Source of the DNA: Citrus sinensis
Taxonomy: Eukaryota > Streptophyta > Magnoliopsida > Sapindales > Rutaceae
Direction: 5' to 3'
Assembly (NCBI RefSeq): GCF_022201045.2
Contig: NC_068557.1
Coordinates: forward strand, 32,465,501-32,529,500
Length of the DNA: 64,000 nt
Positions 1 to 10,727 of this stretch are shown piece by piece (positions within the stretch are counted from its first letter, which is position 1; every line of letters begins with the position of its first letter). Under the pieces are notes generated by a model. The model did not search any database and was not told the DNA's origin. It saw only the letters and a list, made by a program, of their open reading frames with translations. The position numbers were made by a program, and so were the translations under genes.

Positions 1-502
1 AGATGGGGATGTTCAGTAGCTGCAAACTCTTGTAAACTGTGGAGGTTTCTCTCAATCAAGTCTCCGTAACAGGCATTGGGGGACCCTGAATAGGAATTAT
101 AGCAATGCTAGTGTTTGCACACCATATTGAGTTTTTCCTATAAGAAAAGACGCCTATTGTATATTTGCGTGCCTAATGAATGCTTCCCTTAGTGGTTAGC
201 ACACCATATTGAGTTTTTTCCCTTTTATTGAACATATATAGTTCAAAATATAATTTCTGCATTTTCTATCCGCCCATGAGAAGCACTAGTACTAGTACTA
301 CTACTTCTGCTAACCTAGCTTCAGCTTCAAGACAACATCATATAAAAGAAGGTATATGTATATAAAAATATTCAAGTTCTCACCGGATTTTGACTAAAAT
401 TTGATTTGAATTATTTACTGGTTGTTCTTACCAGATCAAAGTCAAATTTTATTTAAATAAATAAATTTATATTTATGGAGAGATTGGGCTAGCAGAGATA
501 GG

Positions 503-533
<31 letters not shown>

Positions 534-883
534 GGGGCAAAAGATATAGCTGAGGTGATCTCAAAGGTGAACTAAGATATTTTGAATTTGGAATAACTGA
601 GATAACTCAATGAAGCTCGTTGGAGTTAGCATAGAGCGTTGATATGGCAAGCTTAAGAGAGCTTAATGGCACCCTAGGTGCAATCAAGAGATAATATATG
701 AAGTTTAAAACCATTGTAAGAAGTAGGAAATAAACGTAAACAATAAATAGCATATAAGATTTTACAAGATTCGTCATTCGGCCTATATCCACGGGAGTAA
801 TTTATTTCCAATCTAATAAATAAAAAAAGTATTACATATATATATAGGAAATTGTGAAACAGTTTTTGGGACAAAGCCTAGTG

Positions 884-914
884 GCTGCACATGGTGGGCC
901 CCACCATGTGCAGC
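884..914. repeat. 15-bp-arm palindrome with 1-nt centre
   Basis: The arm GCTGCACATGGTGGG is followed by one C and then its exact reverse complement. The arms are GC-rich and sit in AT-rich DNA. It could be the tip of a small foldback element or a stem-loop; no target duplication was identified. Confidence 0.8.
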
Positions 915-1011
915 AACAAATTAAAAAAAAAAGACACCAGGGGTCGTTGGATTCCTAGTGGATTTCCAGACAATGATCCAATCCAGGACTTTCAGATTGG
1001 ATAATAACTGT

Positions 1012-1013
<2 letters not shown>

Positions 1014-1054
<41 letters not shown>
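1014..1054. repeat. (AT)n microsatellite
   Basis: About 40 bp of uninterrupted AT dinucleotides, likely length-polymorphic. Confidence 0.95.
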
Positions 1055-1059
<5 letters not shown>

Positions 1060-1612
1060 ATATTAACAAAATCTTATTAAAGTTTGTTTATGATGAATAA
1101 TAACATGAGGAAGATGTGAGTCTTATAGAGATTAGATAGTTTTCTAAGAAAAAAGTAATGAAAAAGTTTCTTTAAGAGATGAGATCACTGAAATCTTCTA
1201 TGGAGGTATAAAAATGAAATAAAAAATCTAAAAAATGCAGGAAGAAGAAGATGAAGTAGCCTCTCAAAAAATCAAATATGGAGAAAAAGTATACTATCTT
1301 GTGTCTTGAGTTAAATTTCTAGGATAAACGCCCTAGGGACATTTTTATCTTTTCTATCATACGGAGATTTTCTATTGGTGCTGCCTTCCTCAAATAGTGA
1401 CCAAGTAAGTTTGGTGAATAATTCATTCCTTTAACCTTCATGTGGTCATTGCTCTTTGCCACGTGGCAGAAGCTGGTGCAGTGATCCTACTATTTTTTAA
1501 GGGATAATTAAGCAGTGCTAACATGTCCTTTCCTCATTGCTATGTCAGCTAATTAGTCTGCTATTGGTCTCTTGTTTTTAGCATAATAGACAAGATATTT
1601 AACCCTTTTTCT

Positions 1613-2319
1613 TAGAGTTGGCAAAACGGGTCATCGGATCGTGTTCGTGTCGTGTCAAATTTAGGTCGAACCAAACTCGACCCATTTAATAATCGTGTCA
1701 AAATATTGAGACCCAAACCCGATACGGAAAAATAATCAGGTTACCCAATAACCCGTTTGATATCTATATATTGAACAAAAGTTACATCAAATATTTACAC
1801 ATTATCATACATACGTATGTACATATATACATACATATATACATAATTTCTCGATATTATAAAACATACATATCTACCAATATATTACACATTTACACTA
1901 TTGAGGTTTTAATTATATAGATATATATAAAATATTTTATATCAATATTATAAAATATACATGTCGATCAATTTTTACACATTTATACTATTGAAGCTCT
2001 AAATGTATTTAAAATTTTATAAATAAAACATTGTGTTTATATTCACCCTTTTAAAGAATTAAAAAAAAAAAGAAAATAATCTCTAATATTTGAGTTTTAA
2101 TGATAAGAATATGTAAATTATTTTAAAATAGAAAATATAATCGGGTCATTGATCGGATAAATGGGTCAAGAATTTTAACCCTAACCCGACACGGAAAAAA
2201 ATTGTGTTGACCCGGACCCGACCCATTTAATAATCGTGTTAAATTTGACGACCCATACCCATTTATTTATGTCGTGTTCGTGTCGGATAATCGGATCGTG
2301 TCAAATTTTGCCAGCTCTA
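1613..2319. mobile_element. Non-autonomous hAT DNA transposon (about 707 bp)
   Basis: The left end reads TAGAGTTGGCAAAA and the right end, reverse-complemented, TAGAGCTGGCAAAA. An exact 8-bp target duplication CTTTTTCT flanks it at 1605-1612 and 2320-2327; 8-bp duplications are the hAT signature. Subterminal regions hold many GACCCG/CGGGTC and ATCGTGT motifs in both orientations, as expected for transposase binding sites. The core is AT-rich and non-coding, so it depends on a transposase made elsewhere. The perfect duplication suggests a fairly young insertion. Confidence 0.88.
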
Positions 2320-2327
2320 CTTTTTCT

Positions 2328-3665
2328 GATGGCATGCAGCCCACACGTGAGGGCTCCAATTATCATTTTTTAATTCCACTTTCACTTTTAAACTGGACAA
2401 ATTTCCTGGAGTTATCCTCTCTCTCTTTCAAAGATTACCTTTAACTTGTCTTGAGCTATCCCTTATTCACTTAAAAGTGTTAACTTTTCTTCTCGTTTAT
2501 TCTCTACTGCCGCATGTACTTGCCTATTTTTCTAAAATAATGTCCTAAATTTACCCAAAACAAGATCCATCTAGTTTCTTGTGTTGAAATAATTAAGGCA
2601 CAAGAAACTTAAGAGAAAATGTTGTGGGGGTGACATGTGGCAACTCGCTGCTGAGTCACCTTTTGTTAATTAGTAAATTTCTAAGTTATTTTGGAGTCTG
2701 CAGTTGAGCTTTCTCACAGCTCTAATGATTTCAAACTAAGTTAAACTTAGCTCTAGCAATTCATAACTATGATGTACAAAGCTGTAGTAAGAGATAACTG
2801 AGCTACAATTTGCCAGTTCTAGTGATTTCAATACTGAGCTACACTCAGTTGTGGCGATGATAATTGAGTTGCACTCAATTAGCTCTCACAATTTATAACT
2901 GAGCTCGGCGATTCAATTATGAGCTATATAGAGCTTAGGCAATTTTAATTTTGAAGTATACTTAGCTCGTTGATTGTGACAATAAAACATAGCGATAACT
3001 CTTGGTGATATACATAGATTTTATAGGAGAGGGGTTCTCAATCCCTTAAGTATGTGATCTTATTAAGACATTCTCATGTTGATAATTTGTTTATGTTTAC
3101 ATCTCTTGAGTGACAATCAATATGAGTAAGTTGAAAAAAGTCTAGCTCTAGTTATCTAGAGCTATACTCTAAAACTTTAAATATGGTGAGTTATAAGTAA
3201 AAATAAGTTACAATCAATAGATCATAATAAATAAGGAGTTAACCATTCATTGACAACCACATGACATTAAAGATAAATCATTCATCTAATAATGTATACT
3301 AACCCTATACTAATAAATAGATTTAAGAACTTCTTCAATCACATCTCATGATCCATAGCAAGAGTAAATCATTCAATCACATTCATGAGAAAACTAAAAT
3401 GAATGTTAATTGATGTACGAAACTTGCGATACTTATGGAAAGGGGCTCAAAAATTGAATCTTGAAAACTGGTCCTGAGATTTTTAATGTGATATTGGAGT
3501 GGCTTAGATATGTGATTTTTATTGATTTTTTTTTCCATATGTTTGACTTGTTTTACGAGGTAGCGATTGAAACTCTTGTAGCCTAAATTTGTAATATGAA
3601 TTTAATCGAATTAAATTCAGTTTGGTTTAGATTGAGTTCACTGTTTGAATCCAATCCTAATACTC
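2328..3665. other. Intergenic sequence, no gene seen
   Basis: Low-complexity plant intergenic DNA. Around 2700-3000 it contains many loosely repeated TGAGCT/TAGCTC words but no clear period. No exon, RNA gene or bounded element was found. Confidence 0.55.
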
Positions 3666-3668
3666 TAA

Positions 3669-4604
3669 GGGTGTGTTTATTTTCTGGAGTGGGAGTGGGG
3701 AGTGAGGATTCCTCCCACTCCAGTATTTACTTCACGTATTTAGTGAAGGATTGGGAATCCCACTTCGTGGGCCCCACCCATTTTTGGAGTGGGGAGTGGG
3801 AGTGGGAGTGGGACTCTCATTGGGGGAGGTGGGAGTGGATTTCCACTCCCACCTCTTCCTTTTCTACCTTTTTTTTTATAATTTTAATTCAATTTAATAT
3901 TTTATAATTAATAAAATAAATAATATTATATTTATTTTAATAATATTATTATATTTAACTAAATAATAATTTACATTGATTCTAAGTTAAAATTATTTTA
4001 AAATAATATTATTATATTAATAGAGAATTAATAAATATAATATTATTGTATTTATTTTAAAAATAATAGTACTATATTTATTTAATATTTAATATTAATA
4101 ATAATAAATATTTTATTCAAAGAAAATATTAATTTTGTACTAAATAATATTATATTATTATTTTATATAATAATAAATTTAATATAATTATATTTAAATT
4201 TAATATAATTATATTTAAATTTAATATAATTATATTAAATAAAATAATGTTTCATTTTATATTAGAATTAAAATTAATAAAAAATTATGATTTACATAAT
4301 TAAGAATATTATTAATTATTATTAATTTATAAATATAATAAAATATTTATTTTATTTTCCAAATATATTTTTTATTAATTTTTTAATTACAAATTATAAT
4401 TATTTACATAAGGATAAAATTATAATTTAAAATAATTTAGTCCCAATCCAAGACAAAGTAAATAAATAATTGGGATTCTGATTGATAATTGATACTTTTA
4501 TTTAGTTTAAGTAAACACCCTACTTCTACTCCCACTCCACACTCTTAATCCAAAAATTTACACTTCTCAAAATTCACATTCCAATCCAAAAAGTAAACGC
4601 AGCA
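3669..4604. mobile_element. PIF/Harbinger-type non-autonomous element (about 936 bp)
   Basis: The left end GGGTGTGTTTATTTTCTGGA pairs with the reverse complement of the right end, TGCTGCGTTTACTTTTTGGA, at most positions. TAA trinucleotides flank both sides (3666-3668 and 4605-4607), matching the TWA target preference of PIF/Harbinger. GGAGTGGGAGTGGG motifs recur inside the left arm, and CCCACTCC motifs recur in the right. The interior (3900-4440) is almost pure AT, including three copies of a TTTAATATAATTATAT unit near 4190-4235. No transposase is present. Confidence 0.75.
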
Positions 4605-4607
4605 TAA

Positions 4608-5077
4608 ATTAAATGTGTTGTAGCTTGAACCGAAACTGATTTACGCGCCCCTAAAAATTTATACATGCATTATCCGCAGCAGGACTCGACTAGCTTACAG
4701 AATCCGTAAGGTACAGACTGCAGCATCAGCCGTTGGATGTGGAGTGAGAAACTAAACAATAAAAAATCGGATGGTGGGATGACGGGAGATGTTTGTTACA
4801 GAATCTGTACCATAGACAGGTCCATCCGCAGCATACTGAATTGTCAGTGAATTCCTTCCACGATGCCTCGTCACTAGCATTTAATATGTAAAAAATAAGG
4901 TCTGCAATAAAAAAAAATTGGATAAACTAATTAATTTATTAGATGTAGCTAGGTGGCACTTGCTTTTATACGATTTTATGGAAAACAATATTTATTTAAA
5001 AAGAAAAAGGTTCTCAGAGAGCTCTCGCCAGCAAATAATCGATCATTATCCCTTGTGAAAAATTCTTAATTACAATA
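4608..5077. other. Intergenic sequence, no gene seen
   Basis: Contains two loosely matching segments around 4699-4720 (ACAGAATCCGTAAGGTACAG) and 4800-4818 (ACAGAATCTGTACCATAGAC). This may be a small degraded inverted or direct repeat. No coding evidence. Confidence 0.5.
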
Positions 5078-5815
5078 CAGTAAATCTACGATAAATAAAT
5101 ATTTGATAAGTTAATAATCTTGATTCTCTGATTTAGGCTAGTTTATTAAATTGATAATTTCTCTAATGCATAAGATAATAATATTTTTAAATCTTTTAGG
5201 GCCTAATGAAAATATAAATTAAAAATTAATCAAATACAAAAATTAATAGTAAATAAAATATAAACAACTTCAATTATCTGCATTCAACTCTTTACAAAAT
5301 CTACATCTAAAGTTATTGATTTTTTATTTGTTCCTAAATTGAACTTAGTCTTGTTTTTTTTTTTGTAAACTTGGTTTTTTTTTTTTTTTTGGTGTTAAAA
5401 GTAATTATTTAAGGCTACTATTGCTTGAAATGCCTTTTTGCGAAAACATTTCTTAAAACAAAACTATCTTATTGATCATGATCATTAATCATCATCACTA
5501 GAGAAATCCACTATACTTGAATAATCTCTTTGTCAATAGATGATTCCATCATTTTCACTAAGATAATTCAAAAGGCTCTCAATATCCATTGTATTTTTGT
5601 AGTGTAGACCGAAAATAACTTCATATAATTCATAGATGTTTTCGTCTTCACCAACTTATTGTGAAATAACCGTAACTTGGCCTAACCGGAACTTGCAATG
5701 ACCAAAACAATCCGTAATGGTTGTTCTTTTTTTTATTAAAAAAAATCTCTCTGTAAATTATTAAATATTTATTTATCAATAAATTAGTAGACTATTCATT
5801 TATTAACTTTACAAA
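5078..5815 (-). mobile_element. Degraded pogo/Tigger-like (CENP-B family) DNA transposon relic
   Basis: The left edge CAGTAAATCTACGATAAATA resembles the plant pogo terminus (CAGTAAAACCTCTATAAATTA) and follows a TA. The right part holds an inverted version, TATTTATTTATCAATAAAT. Between them the minus strand, about 5540-5650, reads as an acidic stretch with YELYEVIFGLHYKNTMDIE and then LLNYLSENDGIIY. That resembles the C-terminal tail of plant CENP-B-like pogo transposases. A following DKEIIQV fragment lies in another frame, so the coding part is broken. The right boundary is approximate. Confidence 0.5.
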
Positions 5816-7690
5816 AATAATTTTTTTTTTTTGCTAGTGCCGGCAATATTAGTTTATAAAAATTTTAATGTGTGTAATAAGATTAAATTGTATCACCGTT
5901 GTCTTAAATTACGAATAATAACCAACTTCCTTCTTTGTCCAAGGTTTCAGGGCGATGAATGCCGTGAAATGCATGAGAGTGTCATCCGAGAGTCACTGAG
6001 AACAGTAGGGTGGCTGAAATGCGAATGCTTGCTTGTGTATTTGTGAGAGGAGCGTGCTTTCCTGTGTGCTCATCTTGCGCGTTACTAGTCGAATGCGTGT
6101 CTTAAATTCTACGGTTACTTTTTTGTCACCCTCGTAAGGATCGATAAATTTTGCCGCGTCTATCAGCAACCATCATCGCTTCTTGTTTCTTTGGGACTCA
6201 ATTTCCTTCAAACTCCAGCATCATTGCCTGTCCCAGTATCCATAGCAATTGCACCACACACTTGCTTTGAAAGCACCACAAACAACATCAACTTTCAATT
6301 TTTTATTTATTTATTTTTAACTCAATCAAAATAATTTATTTGATAATAAATTATGAAAAACCACCCAAACCAAAACAAATAGGAAGCCCTAAAATTTCAG
6401 GGTTATGATTTTGCAGCCGCTAGTCACCATCGTCCACGCCGCGTCGATCAGCTGCAGGCCACGGCTCTTCGTCCCGCCAGCAGCCTCCCAAACTTGCATC
6501 ACCCTCCTGCCTCATATTTCCAGCGAGAACTGGCACTGTTGGTGGTTGTGTTCGCTTCGGCCTTGCCATTGGCTATGTGTCCTTTGTGAGGGAGGGGAAA
6601 AGTGAACAACCTCTATGCGGTTTTTTTTTTTTTTTTTAATCCAAATAAGCATCATATTACTGTATTACACAAATATATATATAATTATTATAACAGTCAG
6701 TCATTACACTAATATTTATAATTAAATATATACATGAGGCTTATATTATTATATTTTTATTCTATAAAGTACATACCTAACTAAATATCTCTTACAGATG
6801 AAGATGTCTCTACTCCACTCACATTTCATAAAAGAGAAAGACGTTATAAAAAGTCTTCACTCCATTATATTTAATTAAAAAAAATTAAGTCCATAAGAAC
6901 TCAAATAATTACCCTCATAATCATACTTAACTTTAAAGACAATGATTCACTACTAGACTACAACCCTAAGTGACAATCCCTATGCCGTTGAGCATGCATG
7001 GAGAAGGAAGAAATTGAGCACGGCGCATCGGGGATGGAGAAGGAAGAAAAGACAATTTTTTATTTATCCATCACTCGAATTCAATATCCTGGGCTTTTAT
7101 TAATAGTTGTCGATAAAATAATTATAATAATAATGATAATTTATTTTGACTAAAAGTAAAAAAAGAAAAAAAATCGAAAGATTCATAGTTGGAAATTCTG
7201 TAATGTTCCAGAAGAAAGTATCACATTTAAAGTTCACGTAATTTTCTTATCTCTGCTGTCTAATTAGTTATGGTGGGGCTACCTAAATTAAATAGGATAG
7301 GATAAGGTTGTTTAAATTCATTAATTTTTTTTTATTTTACAAAACAAATTTATTTTTAAAAATTTAAAATTACTTATCTCTTTCTTTTTTTCATTTTAAT
7401 TTTACAATGGATATTCTTCCTACCTTCTTATATTCTATAAACTAAACAATTAATTCATGGTTTTACCCTTTTTTAATATATTATGAGCTCTATTTTATAT
7501 TTTTTATATACGAATTTTTTTTAATATTTATTAATTTTTGTATTTGATAAAAATTAATTTATTGATATTCATTAATTTTAATAACGAAAAAAGTTTATTA
7601 ATGTTATTTTTAAATAGTAGATTTTGTTCTTTTTATTTATAAATAGAAAAACATATTTCAGTGAATTGATTAAAAATTATAAAATTAAAA
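5816..7690. other. Intergenic sequence, no gene seen
   Basis: AT-rich, with a more GC-balanced island at 5930-6270 and 6400-6610. Short open frames occur there, but I recognise no protein family and see no splice pattern linking them. The island could be old gene debris. Confidence 0.45.
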
Positions 7691-8129
7691 AGACAAAGAA
7701 AAAATATTAATTAAGTAATTTTAAAAAAAATTATTTTTTTAATTAAAAAAAGGGTGTAGTCTAGAGAAGAAATCGGAAAATTTACAAAAATAACCATAAA
7801 ACTTTTACTATTTTCACAATTAACCCTCGAAATTTTTTTCTATCAACATTAGTCAAAGACACGCTTTTCTCCCCCAAATTACCCTTGTTTACAAACCAAA
7901 AACAACTTTCTTTCTCCCCTTTTATCAAACCAAACGCAGCTTTGCACTCTTGAATCATCACCGGCGACGGCAAAAGGCAACAGTAAACGCCGATGGTGAA
8001 CGGTAAAAGTGAAATCTGATCATAATTCATCCGGATCCAACACCAATCGGCACCACTGAGTGGTATAAGTTATTTTCTAAACTTGCGAGAGAGTTTCAGT
8101 GCAGTTGCTTGCTGCGAGTCGTTGGACAA

Positions 8130-8215
8130 TCAGCACGAAGCTATGTGCGACAGGCGCATGTCGCACGAAGCTATGTGCGACAGGCGAAGCTATGTGCGAC
8201 AGGCGCCTGTCGCAC
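8130..8215. repeat. GTGCGACAGG palindromic modules, left cluster
   Basis: Three repeats of GAAGCTATGTGCGACAGGCG occur just inside the left MULE arm. They end in a perfect 22-bp palindrome at 8194-8215 built from GTGCGACAGGC and its complement. The same module is expanded next to the right arm (9224-9367). Confidence 0.85.
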
Positions 8216-8551
8216 AATTGATCACTATCATTTTCCAATTCGTCAAAATGGTTTCAAGTGAATGAAGAGATCTAGTCAACTGCTAGCTATAGCTAGGGTT
8301 ACTTTGATCTCTTGATCAGCTCGTTCCCATCCTAAACGCTGATTAAATAACATATATAATATAAGTAGACCATTTTAACATACTTATTAAGTCACAGAAC
8401 TGCTCATTATATCATGTTGATAATAATATCAAAATCCAAATAGCTAGCTAAAATGGCATTCATCTGCACTTGCAACTGCACATTGATGCATATAACACCA
8501 TGCTGCCACCATATCTGCCGACTGCTATTGGCTCTTCTTGTGCTTTGGCTT

Positions 8552-8968
8552 TTACGAACCAGAACCAGGTAACACAACAAGATGCAGGTGCAAATGCAAA
8601 TAAAGGATACATCTTAGCATCATGTTCCTGTAGCATATTGGACGTCTATACATGAGGATATTGGGGCCCACCTCCGGCAGGCCGTCGTCGTAAAGGAGCG
8701 GGTAGAAGTTTACGAGCCCATGCGCCATTTTGTCTTCGCCGCCCCAGTCAACATGGCACCCGTGCTGTGTGTGGCCGCCTGTGAGCTCGTCGGGGGCCAC
8801 CGCGAACAAGCCATTGTTGCTGCTGCTGCTTTGCATGTCATGCATGCAGCCTCGTTCATTCATGCAAACCAAATACAGAGCTTCTCGTGGCGGATGCAAT
8901 GCTTCCGTTTTGGGCTGGAGTTGTTGGCCAGCTCCGACAACCCGGCCGGAAACAACTCGGGTCGGATT
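8552..8968 (-). pseudogene. Possible captured host-gene fragment inside the MULE
   Basis: The minus strand stays open from about 8968 down to 8552 in a locally GC-rich tract. It encodes a non-repetitive peptide with HTQHGCHVDWGGEDKMAHGL and NFYPLLYDDGLPEVGPNI. Composition is far more gene-like than the flanking DNA. I do not recognise the family. There is no good in-frame ATG at the 5' end, and the reading frame runs out in low-complexity HLHLHL sequence, so a complete gene is unlikely. The likely explanation is capture of part of a host gene by the transposon; chance openness in GC-rich DNA is the alternative. Confidence 0.45.
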
Positions 8969-9223
8969 TTACGTGTGATGGTTGAGATGACACGTGCCAT
9001 GGGATCACAAGGTGTTGTGGAGGGGCAGTACAATGAGCTACAATGTAGTCAATGTGATGAGATGATGATCGGAAATTGAATGGTACTACAGATGTGGAAA
9101 TGACCTATGAAACATACAAGAAAAATGAAGGTGGGTTGCACACGTGCGGTGCAGCGTGTGGAGCAATATTAGGAGGTGGGAGTGTGGAGGAGATCGAGTT
9201 ATCACTGAACCTTCAACTGCTAG

Positions 9224-9367
9224 CTATGTGCGACAGGGTGCCTGTCGCACGAAGCTTGGTGCGAAGGCGCCTGTCGCACCAAGCTTGGTGCGAAGGCGCC
9301 TGTCGCACCAAGTTTGGTGCGACAGGTGCTTGTCGCACAAAACTTTGTGCGACAAGCACCCTGTCGC
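9224..9367. repeat. GTGCGACAGG palindromic modules, right cluster
   Basis: About six alternating direct and inverted copies of a TTGGTGCGAAGGCGCCTGTC-type unit, each a small GC-rich hairpin. They lie next to the right MULE arm and match the left cluster. Confidence 0.85.
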
Positions 9368-10199
9368 CAGATTCACCCACGACTGCAGTTTCCTGAAACT
9401 CTCTCGCAAGTTCAGAAAATAATTTATACCACTCAGTGATGCCGATTGGTGTTGGATTCGGATGAATTATGATCGGATTTCACTTTTACCGTTCGCCGTC
9501 GGCGTTTACCGTTGCCTTTTGCCGTCACTGGTGATGATTCAAGAGTGTAAAGCTGCGTTTGGTTTGATAAAAAGGAAGAAAGAAAGTTGCTTTTGGTTTG
9601 TAAACAAGGGTAATTTGGAGAGAAAGGCTTATCTTTGGCTAATGTTGATAGAAAACGTTTAGAGAATTAATTATGAAAATAACAAAAGTTTTATGGTTAT
9701 TTTTGTAAATTTCCCGAAGAAATCAGTCTCACCCAATTAGATATTATTATTTTATTATTTGCCTGCGTCAGTATCACTTCTCTAGACAAAGAAAAAATAT
9801 TAATTAAGTAATTTAAAAAAATATTTTTTTTAATTAAAAAAAAAGGGTGTAGTCTAGAGAAGAAATCAGTCTCACCCAATTAGATATTATTATTTTATTA
9901 TTTGCCTGCGTCAGTATCACTTCTCTAGACAAAGAAAAAATATTAATTAAGTAATTTTAAAAAAAATTATTTTTTTAATTAAAAAAAAAAGGTGTAGTGT
10001 AGAGAAGAAATCAGTCTCACCCAATTAGATATTATTATTTTATTATTTGCCTGCGTCAGTATCACTTTCTAGTGGTAAATGCTCAGGTGTGCTAAAGCAC
10101 ATACATTCTCCTTCCCACTCAGTATTCACATCCTGCCACGCCAAGAATGCGGGCCCCATTTCGTAAACCGCCACGTATATGATAAGACCACAGAAATCA

Positions 10200-10320
10200 C
10201 ACCACTGACTGTCACGTGTACCTCCTTTTCAAATCAGACAAAGCGTACAGACGTGTCGGTGCACTAAAACTCGCCGCGTATAAAACCCAAAACCAGGGGC
10301 CAAGGCGAAGTATTCACTCA
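10200..10320 (+). promoter_or_regulatory. Core promoter of the cystatin gene (G-box, TATA box)
   Basis: A perfect CACGTG G-box lies at 10213-10218 and a TATAAA box at 10279-10284, 87 bp before the ATG. This leaves a predicted leader of roughly 55-60 bases. A G-box near the TATA box suggests bZIP or bHLH control, for example by ABA or stress; that is inference from the motif only. Confidence 0.65.
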
Positions 10321-10370
10321 AGAACCGGAAGTCACGGACTTTGGTGTGAACGGTTACCAAAACAACGAAA

Positions 10371-10727
10371 ATGAATCAACGTTTTTGCTGTCTTATTGTT
10401 CTCTTTCTCTCCGTGGTCCCTCTCCTGGCCGCCGGCGACCGTAAAGGAGCGTTGGTTGGGGGATGGAAGCCGATAGAGGACCCCAAGGAGAAGCACGTGA
10501 TGGAGATCGGACAGTTCGCGGTGACGGAGTACAACAAACAGTCAAAGAGCGCGTTGAAGTTCGAGAGCGTGGAGAAGGGCGAGACTCAGGTGGTTTCCGG
10601 CACCAATTACCGGCTGATCTTGGTCGTCAAGGACGGACCTTCGACCAAGAAATTTGAAGCTGTCGTTTGGGAGAAGCCATGGGAGCATTTCAAGAGTCTC
10701 ACCTCGTTTAAGCCTATGGTTAAATAG
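10371..10727 (+). CDS. Phytocystatin (cysteine proteinase inhibitor), secreted
   Basis: This 118-residue single-exon protein inhibits papain-like cysteine proteases by plugging the active-site cleft. Residues 1-21 are a hydrophobic signal peptide (MNQRFCCLIVLFLSVVPLLA), implying secretion or vacuolar routing. All inhibitory elements are present: the N-terminal Gly pair (G30-G31), the plant-specific helix signature as IGQFAVTEYN (46-55), the QxVxG first loop as QVVSG (73-77) and the second-loop Pro-Trp at 103-104. Length fits a short phytocystatin without the C-terminal legumain-inhibiting extension. The start is fixed by the signal peptide and the TATA box 87 bp upstream. By position and type it resembles Arabidopsis CYS4/CYS5. 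Confidence 0.95.
   Translation: MNQRFCCLIVLFLSVVPLLAAGDRKGALVGGWKPIEDPKEKHVMEIGQFAVTEYNKQSKSALKFESVEKGETQVVSGTNYRLILVVKDGPSTKKFEAVVWEKPWEHFKSLTSFKPMVK

Larger units (their letters stand above)
1..1604. other. AT-rich intergenic sequence, no gene seen
   Basis: I see no coding exon here on either strand; open frames are short and have no family resemblance. It holds a poly-T tract near 508-527, a palindrome near 884 and an (AT)n tract near 1014, listed separately. Confidence 0.6.
7775..9715. mobile_element. Mutator-like element (MULE) with about 310-bp terminal inverted repeats
   Basis: The first 310 bp (starting GGAAAATTTACAAAAATAAC) and the last 310 bp are inverted copies at roughly 90% identity by eye. 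Both contain GATCATAATTCATCCG- and TTGTTTACAAACCAAAA-type segments. A 9-bp target duplication GAAGAAATC flanks it (7766-7774 and 9716-9724), the MULE hallmark. There is no recognisable transposase, so it is non-autonomous. The interior contains palindromic GTGCGACAGG modules next to each arm and a GC-rich central open frame that may be a captured gene piece. Confidence 0.9.
7691..10070. repeat. Tandem array of a 143-bp unit, split by a MULE insertion
   Basis: A unit starting AGACAAAGAAAAAATATTAA and ending ...GTCAGTATCACTTCTCT occurs three times. Copy 2 is 9784-9926 (143 bp) and copy 3 is 9927 to about 10070. Copy 1 is divided: 7691-7774 lies left of the transposon and 9725-9783 right of it, and the two pieces add to 143 bp. 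Copies are nearly identical, including GGGTGTAGTCTAGAGAAG and CCCAATTAGATATTATT, so the array is recent. It ends about 300 bp upstream of the cystatin start codon. Confidence 0.9.

Noticed and set aside
3596-3907. Trp/Ser-rich open frame with EWEWEWD-like repeats
   Set aside because: It is a translation of the G-rich arm of the Harbinger-type element, not a gene.
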